The notes under the pieces were generated by a model. The model was not told the origin of the DNA. It made no database searches and saw nothing but the letters and a program-made list of their open reading frames with translations. A DNA stretch of 64,000 nucleotides from Psychrobacter faecalis (GTDB lineage Bacteria > Pseudomonadota > Gammaproteobacteria > Pseudomonadales > Moraxellaceae). The translations under genes were made by a program, and so were the position numbers. Where the stretch lies: positions 1 to 64,000 of the forward strand of contig NZ_JABAST010000013.1 of NCBI RefSeq assembly GCF_016107575.1, written 5' to 3'. Each line of letters opens with the position of its first letter. The stretch's first letter is position 1. Positions 59,506 through 64,000 of the stretch are shown piece by piece.

Positions 59506-61572
59506 TTATTGGAAACGCGCTTCCATTTCTTCTAAATTTGTCATCGCTAGCAACAACTTTTCTTCATTATCACTATGCTGCTGTTGTAGCGCAGTCTGCT
59601 CATCTAACAATAGCAATAAATCAGCCTTGCGGCTTTCTTCGTACAGCTCAGTATCGGCAAGCTTGGTTTCTAAACTGGCCAATTTTTCATCAATTTTAGC
59701 CAAAGCTTTTTCTGTGTTTTCAATCTCACGGCGTATCGGTGCGGTGAGCTTACGCTGCTCAGCAGCCAATTTGCGCTGCTCTTCTTTGCTAATCAAAGGC
59801 TGAGCGGCTTTATTATTTACAGGTGCAGTTGACGCTTTACTGTTTATTTGATCTGATTGGCTGACTGATGGTTTGGTCATTTGACTGTTTGCCGAACCTG
59901 TATCTGTTTCACGTGAAACGGATTTCTTATTGTCTTTTTTGTTCTTTTTCTTACCGGTATTTTTGTCCGAGGCATTTTCTTGTTTGCGTTTTTCTGCTAG
60001 CCATTTACCGTAGTCACTGATATCGCCATCGAACTCGTCGATTTGGCCGTCATGCACTAAAAACAGCTCGTCGCAGACGTTGGCAATCAGCTCACGGTCA
60101 TGCGATACCAGCACCACTGCCCCTTTAAACCCTTGCAAGGCAATGGTCAAAGCCTGACGCATTTGTAAGTCTAAATGGTTGGTTGGCTCATCGAGAACCA
60201 GCACGTTTGGACGCTGCCAAACGATTAATGCCAAAGTCAAACGCGCGCGCTCGCCACCAGAAAACAGCTCACTTGGGGTATCGATACGGTCGCCGCGAAA
60301 GTCAAAACTACCAAGGAACGAGCGTAGTTCGGCATCAGAGGTTTTACCTGCTAGGCGGCGCAGCATTTGCATCGGTGTCGCTGCGGCGTCTAAAGTATCC
60401 ATTTGGTGCTGATTAAAATAGCCAAGCTTTAAGGTGTCAGAGACGCGATAGCTGCCTGATAAAATACCAATTTCACCAACCAAGGCTTTAATCAAGGTCG
60501 ATTTACCCGCGCCATTCATCCCCAATAAACCAAGGCGGGTGTCGGGCGTTACTTGGACGTTGGCATTATGCAAAAGCGGCGTCTCGCTATAGCCGATATC
60601 AGCATTGCTCATTTCTATCAGCGGCGAGCTCATATTGGCCGGCTCATAAAAGCGGAACGAGAACGGATTGTCTGCCATCATCGGCGACAGCTCCGCCATG
60701 CGCTCAAGCTGCTTAATACGGCTTTGCGCCTGTTTGGCTTTACTGGCCTTGGCACGGAAACGACGAATAAAGTCATCCAAATGGGCTTTGGTTGCTTGTT
60801 GCTTTTCAAACGCTTGCTGCTGCTGCGCCATACGCTCGTGACGGGTACGGATAAACTGCTGATAATTACCTGTATAAAGGGTGATTTTTTGTTGTTCGAC
60901 GTGCAAGATATGACCGACGGTGGCGTCCAAAAACGCTTGGTCGTGCGAGATAACAATCACCAAACCGGTATAAGCATTAATCCAGGTCTCAAGCCAAAGA
61001 ATGGCGTCCAAATCCAAATGGTTGGTTGGCTCATCAAGGAGCATTAAATCGGCGCGGCTCATCAAGGTTTTGGCAAGGTTTAAACGCATACGCCAACCAC
61101 CCGAGAACCCTTCAACGGGCAATTCATGCTGACTGGTCTTAAAACCAAGACCTGCCATGATTTGGGCCGCTTTGGTCGGCGTACGATAGCCGTCAATTTC
61201 ATCAAACTGCTGATGCAATACGCCAATCTGATCCTCACTGACACTGCTTAAATCATTTAACGCCGCATTAATCTCATACCACTGCTCATCACCGCTTAGC
61301 ACATAATCTATCGCCGTCTGCGTGCTCGCCCCGACTTCCTGCGCCATGTGCGCCACCTGCCAGCTATCAGGAATGCTCACCTCACCCTTATCAAGCGTCA
61401 CTTCGGTATCGCCGGTGCCCATTTGCGTCAATAATAAGGCAAACAAGGTGGATTTACCGGTGCCGTTATTGCCCGTCAAGCCAACTTTATGGCCCGGATG
61501 GAGCTGAAAGCTTGCCCCTGCAAACAACTCACGACCATCACGGCGAACGCCAACGTCTTTAAATTCGATCAT
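59506..61572 (-). CDS. yheS: ABC-F family ATPase YheS
   Basis: Soluble double-cassette ABC-F protein that acts on ribosomes in translation. Two Walker A motifs: GNNGTGKST (about 34) and GMNGAGKSTLIKAL (about 350). Two signature motifs: FSGGWRMRLNLA and FSGGERARLTLA. The linker FRAKASKAKQAQSRIKQLERM matches YheS rather than EttA. A Lys/Ser/Gln-rich linker (about 540-610) precedes a C-terminal coiled coil (about 615-688). It is 688 residues, complete. Convergent with the RlpA-like gene. Confidence 0.93.
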   Translation of the reverse strand: MIEFKDVGVRRDGRELFAGASFQLHPGHKVGLTGNNGTGKSTLFALLLTQMGTGDTEVTLDKGEVSIPDSWQVAHMAQEVGASTQTAIDYVLSGDEQWYEINAALNDLSSVSEDQIGVLHQQFDEIDGYRTPTKAAQIMAGLGFKTSQHELPVEGFSGGWRMRLNLAKTLMSRADLMLLDEPTNHLDLDAILWLETWINAYTGLVIVISHDQAFLDATVGHILHVEQQKITLYTGNYQQFIRTRHERMAQQQQAFEKQQATKAHLDDFIRRFRAKASKAKQAQSRIKQLERMAELSPMMADNPFSFRFYEPANMSSPLIEMSNADIGYSETPLLHNANVQVTPDTRLGLLGMNGAGKSTLIKALVGEIGILSGSYRVSDTLKLGYFNQHQMDTLDAAATPMQMLRRLAGKTSDAELRSFLGSFDFRGDRIDTPSELFSGGERARLTLALIVWQRPNVLVLDEPTNHLDLQMRQALTIALQGFKGAVVLVSHDRELIANVCDELFLVHDGQIDEFDGDISDYGKWLAEKRKQENASDKNTGKKKNKKDNKKSVSRETDTGSANSQMTKPSVSQSDQINSKASTAPVNNKAAQPLISKEEQRKLAAEQRKLTAPIRREIENTEKALAKIDEKLASLETKLADTELYEESRKADLLLLLDEQTALQQQHSDNEEKLLLAMTNLEEMEARFQ

Positions 61573-62145
61573 ATAATTTCTTCATCTCAACAATAATATA
61601 AAACTTAAGGCAATAAAAACACACGTCTGGCATGTTTACAGGCGGCTATTATTTCAAACGCTTGGCGCATAGGCAAACGATTAAATAACTATTTTAAATT
61701 CAAACCTTTATACGGCTAAAAACCACTTGCGATCATAATGGCATGCGAACGATTAAAAGTTTTGGCATTTAAAACCGCTATTTGGCATGTAAAACTACTA
61801 TATAGTTGCAAACGCTACTGTCACCCTTGACAAATCAATCAGCACCCCAATTATGTTATACTAGTAAAATACTATTGACATCATGCAGTTAGGTGTTCGA
61901 AATTGAGCGTTTAAAGTTAAGTAGCGGCCGTATTGCTATTCACCAAATTGCCATGCCACAATAATGTTTCAATACTAAGTTACATTGCTAAAATGTTACA
62001 TTGCTAAATGCCTTAACAAATATAAAAAATTTTACCGTAGCCTAGGCGTTATCAGCCGCTACTTATCAGTCGCCCTATCCAGTATAAATAGACGACCTCG
62101 CAGAAATAAAAAACAAATCATTTGATTTTAGCAACTGAGGTAGAT
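61573..62145. other. Divergent intergenic region, ABC-F / erpA
   Basis: About 570 bases. It contains two adjacent imperfect 20-bp repeats (61761-61800) and a repeated TACATTGCTAAA (61981 and 61997). Promoters of both genes are expected. No gene. Confidence 0.5.
61761..61800. repeat. Two adjacent imperfect 20-bp repeats
   Basis: TTTGGCATTTAAAACCGCTA is followed at once by TTTGGCATGTAAAACTACTA (three mismatches). A further GGCATG(C)GAAC-like match lies just upstream. Confidence 0.8.
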
Positions 62146-62526
62146 ATGAACGAATCAGCCAATCAATTTAATCCAAGCACAAGTCAACCAGTCGACCCAA
62201 CCGCCTTAAACTTGACCGACAGCGCGGCAAAAAAAGTACGTCGCCTACGTGAAGAGGAAGGTGACAGCAATCTTATGCTGCGTGTCTATGTGACGGGCGG
62301 CGGCTGTTCAGGTTTCTCTTATGGCTTTAACTTTGCCAATGAGCTCAATGAAGATGATGCCAATTTTGATAATGATGATGTGACCTTAGTCGTCGATTCG
62401 CTAAGCTATCAGTATTTGCAAGGCTCGACCGTCGACTATACCGAGGGTTTAGAAGGCGCGCGCTTTATTGTCACCAATCCAAATGCCACTACGACTTGCG
62501 GCTGTGGTTCATCGTTTTCTCTTTAA
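62146..62526 (+). CDS. erpA: Iron-sulfur cluster insertion protein ErpA
   Basis: A-type Fe-S carrier. The three ligands are Cys54 ([11 protein letters not shown]), Cys118 and Cys120 ([10 protein letters not shown]). The frame extends to 62122; the ATG at 62146 has GAGG seven bases upstream and gives 126 residues. It stands alone, followed by a hairpin (62602-62680). Confidence 0.95.
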   Translation: MNESANQFNPSTSQPVDPTALNLTDSAAKKVRRLREEEGDSNLMLRVYVTGGGCSGFSYGFNFANELNEDDANFDNDDVTLVVDSLSYQYLQGSTVDYTEGLEGARFIVTNPNATTTCGCGSSFSL

Positions 62527-62601
62527 ATAAGTCGAGATAATAGTTTCGTTATAGAAGTAACCTAGTCAAGCAATATAGTATTGTTGGGATAATTTAAGTA
62601 T

Positions 62602-62680
62602 ACAATCGTAAACTGAAAAAGTCGTTTTTGACCGATAATCTGGTAAAAGGTGGCTTTAATCGGTTTACGATTGTTTTTTT
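62602..62680 (+). terminator. Long-loop hairpin with T run after erpA
   Basis: A perfect 12-bp stem (ACAATCGTAAAC / GTTTACGATTGT) closes a 49-base loop, followed by seven T. It is either the erpA terminator or the end of a small RNA. The loop contains further possible pairing (AAAAAGTCG with CGTTTTTGAC-like sequence). Confidence 0.6.
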
Positions 62681-62892
62681 ATGGGGATGTGCTTAAATAC
62701 CGCCTTCTTTTGAGTAGCTAGTCTAATCAATCTGTTGTATGAGTGAGCGCTTAACCTGTTTGTAAAGCTTATGCTTGCGAGCCTTTTATTAAAAGATTGT
62801 TGTTAGAAGATTGTTGATTAAAGGATTTTGCTCATAAAGAATAATCACTAAAAAAATCCTACTCCTACCCCAAATTATGAAGGCACCCCCTC
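62681..62892. other. Upstream region of the interrupted roadblock gene
   Basis: AT-rich, with a short direct repeat of AGATTGTTG near 62795 and 62808. Probably carries the promoter of the roadblock-like gene. No gene. Confidence 0.4.
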
Positions 62893-62940
62893 ATGGCGAA
62901 GTTATAGTAAAAGAAACAAAAATCCGCTACAGTATATAAT

Positions 62941-63261
62941 ATGGCATACTCAAAAGACTACCGACAACTGATCCTCAATAAGCTTGCAGAAGGCTATAGC
63001 ATTCGACAACTTGCCGAGGAATATCAAATTAGCACCAACACTATTCAGCGTTGGAAAAAATTTCCTGAGCGTAAAAAACGTCAGTTTACCCCAACTAAAA
63101 TAGACGATGCATTACTGAGAGCGGATGTAGAGGCTTATCCTGATGACTATCAGCACGAACGAGCTCGGCGTTTTAATTGTACTCAAAGAGCGATAGGCAT
63201 TGCATTAAAACGAATCAGCATCACTCAAAAAAAAGAGCTTAACTCATCCAAAAGCAGATGA
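62941..63261 (+). CDS. IS630-family transposase, first frame (OrfA)
   Basis: 106 residues with a helix-turn-helix (IRQLAEEYQISTNTIQRWKKF) and a second DNA-binding region with ERARRFNCTQRAIGIALKRI. The frame leaves the conserved sequence after an A8 run at 63227-63234 and stops about 10 codons later. Joining to the second frame needs a +1 (or -2) shift there. Confidence 0.85.
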   Translation: MAYSKDYRQLILNKLAEGYSIRQLAEEYQISTNTIQRWKKFPERKKRQFTPTKIDDALLRADVEAYPDDYQHERARRFNCTQRAIGIALKRISITQKKELNSSKSR

Positions 63262-63778
63262 TAAAAAACGTTTAATATTTCTTGAAAAGTTAGCGCAATT
63301 TGAGTTTGATGATAAGCCTATTATCTATCTTGATGAAAGTGGCTTTAAGTCTCATGAAAACAGGCCTTACGGTTATTCTAATAGAGGTGCAAAATGCTTT
63401 GGACAATACAACTGGCAGCTTAAAAACCAAACCAATGCGATAGGTGCTATTTACAATAATCAGCTGTTCGCTGTTGGACTTTATGATCGCAGTGTCAATA
63501 GTGATGTATTTCATAGCTGGGTTGAACAACTGCTGCTACCAAGCTTACCGAAAGACAGTGTAATCGTTATGGATAATGCAACCTTCCATAAGCGCAAAGA
63601 CACAACTGAACTTATAGAAGATGCAGGGCACACTATTTTATGGCTGCCACCTTACAGTCCTGATTTGAATCCTATCGAGCAAATGTGGGCTTGGGTCAAA
63701 CAAAAACGTAAGGAATGGCGGCTAGATTGTGTTGACACACTGTTCTTTTATTTCTTATGGCTGTGTGGCGATTTATAA
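63227..63778 (+). CDS. IS630-family transposase, second frame (OrfB)
   Basis: About 180 residues with the full DDE triad: [10 protein letters not shown] (Asp), [11 protein letters not shown] (Asp) and [18 protein letters not shown] (Glu). No start codon is proposed; the frame is open from 63209 and probably expressed by frameshifting at the A8 run. If the shift is not programmed, this copy is inactive. Confidence 0.8.
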   Translation, partial: KKKSLTHPKADDKKRLIFLEKLAQFEFDDKPIIYLDESGFKSHENRPYGYSNRGAKCFGQYNWQLKNQTNAIGAIYNNQLFAVGLYDRSVNSDVFHSWVEQLLLPSLPKDSVIVMDNATFHKRKDTTELIEDAGHTILWLPPYSPDLNPIEQMWAWVKQKRKEWRLDCVDTLFFYFLWLCGDL

Positions 63779-64000
63779 GTTCTTTGACTATATCACTTGA
63801 CGCACTAAATGACATCGACGGCTTTATCGCCGCCGCGCTAGTAGACAGCGAATCTGGTCTTGCAATGGCCACGCTTGGCTCTGGCATCGACCTTGATCTA
63901 GCAGCGGCTGGCAACACCGAAGTACTACGCTCTAAGCGCAAAGTAGCAGCAGCGCTAAATTTAGATGAGAACATCGAAGACATTCTTATCACTTTGAGCA

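Larger units (their letters stand above)
62905..63790 (+). mobile_element. IS630-family insertion sequence
   Basis: About 886 bases. Left end TAGTAAAAGAA and right end TTCTTTGACTA are inverted repeats, flanked by TA on both sides (62903-62904 and 63791-63792), the target duplication usual for IS630/Tc1 elements. It carries two transposase frames. It is inserted after codon 4 of a roadblock-like gene. Confidence 0.85.
62893..64000 (+). pseudogene. Roadblock/LC7-like gene interrupted by IS630 (continues past window)
   Basis: The start is ATG GCG AAG TTA at 62893-62904 with GAAGG upstream; the IS630 element follows; the rest resumes at 63793 as TCA CTT GAC GCA. Joined, it reads [14 protein letters not shown], then [15 protein letters not shown] and [20 protein letters not shown], typical of small roadblock/LC7-like proteins of Acinetobacter and relatives. 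The gene runs off the window. A fused frame from ATG 63757 inside the IS ([17 protein letters not shown]) stays open into the gene, so a shortened product is possible. Confidence 0.8.

Overview
The window looks like a chromosomal segment of a Psychrobacter-type member of the Moraxellaceae. I base this on the protein sequences, the moderately AT-rich composition with AT-rich intergenic DNA, the divergent argH/algZ arrangement, and short intergenic inverted-repeat elements that I recognise from Psychrobacter. This is recognition by eye; no search was run.

Layout. 1-623 is the 3' end of an IS4-family transposase gene, next to an AlgZ-like sensor gene divergent from argH. 3.8-12.5 kb holds yggX, a TPP riboswitch with thiC, class I aldolase, a DMT exporter, an ABC exporter, an alpha/beta hydrolase and an AlkB-like oxygenase. 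12.5-18.6 kb holds an MDR oxidoreductase, an EEP phosphodiesterase, a baeRF3 protein, oligopeptidase A and a YheV-type zinc ribbon. 18.7-19.9 kb has two unassigned genes, one of which resembles a degenerate macro domain. 20-33.8 kb, all on the minus strand, is the conserved translation/RNA cluster tpiA, secG, tRNA-Leu, initiator tRNA, rimP, nusA, infB, rbfA, truB, rpsO and pnp. Between truB and rpsO lies a PfpI-like gene followed by two very small hydrophilic ORFs.

34.2-39.1 kb carries pilB, pilC, pilD and coaE, with rlmB convergent. 40-47.8 kb carries ppnP, recN, the YqgE/AlgH-family gene, ruvX, a membrane protein, tusA, a methyltransferase, xerD and a DUF3817 gene. An IS5-family element (47.87-48.78 kb) follows, then a bPH_4-like gene, a second methyltransferase, lptF/lptG, pepA-holC, sstT, cbpA/cbpM, an RlpA-like protein, an ABC-F ATPase (YheS type) and erpA. 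An IS630-family element (62.90-63.79 kb) closes the window and interrupts a roadblock/LC7-like gene.

Most of the window is ordinary housekeeping DNA. The signals most worth checking are: an in-frame amber codon at codon 13 of pilB; an IS630 insertion whose removal exactly restores the roadblock reading frame; small inverted-repeat elements whose termini match those of that IS630 copy; the macro-like protein; two tiny ORFs behind the PfpI-like gene; and several RNA or DNA hairpins (pnp leader, infB-rbfA terminator, thiC leader, an 18-bp perfect palindrome, and a long-loop hairpin after erpA).
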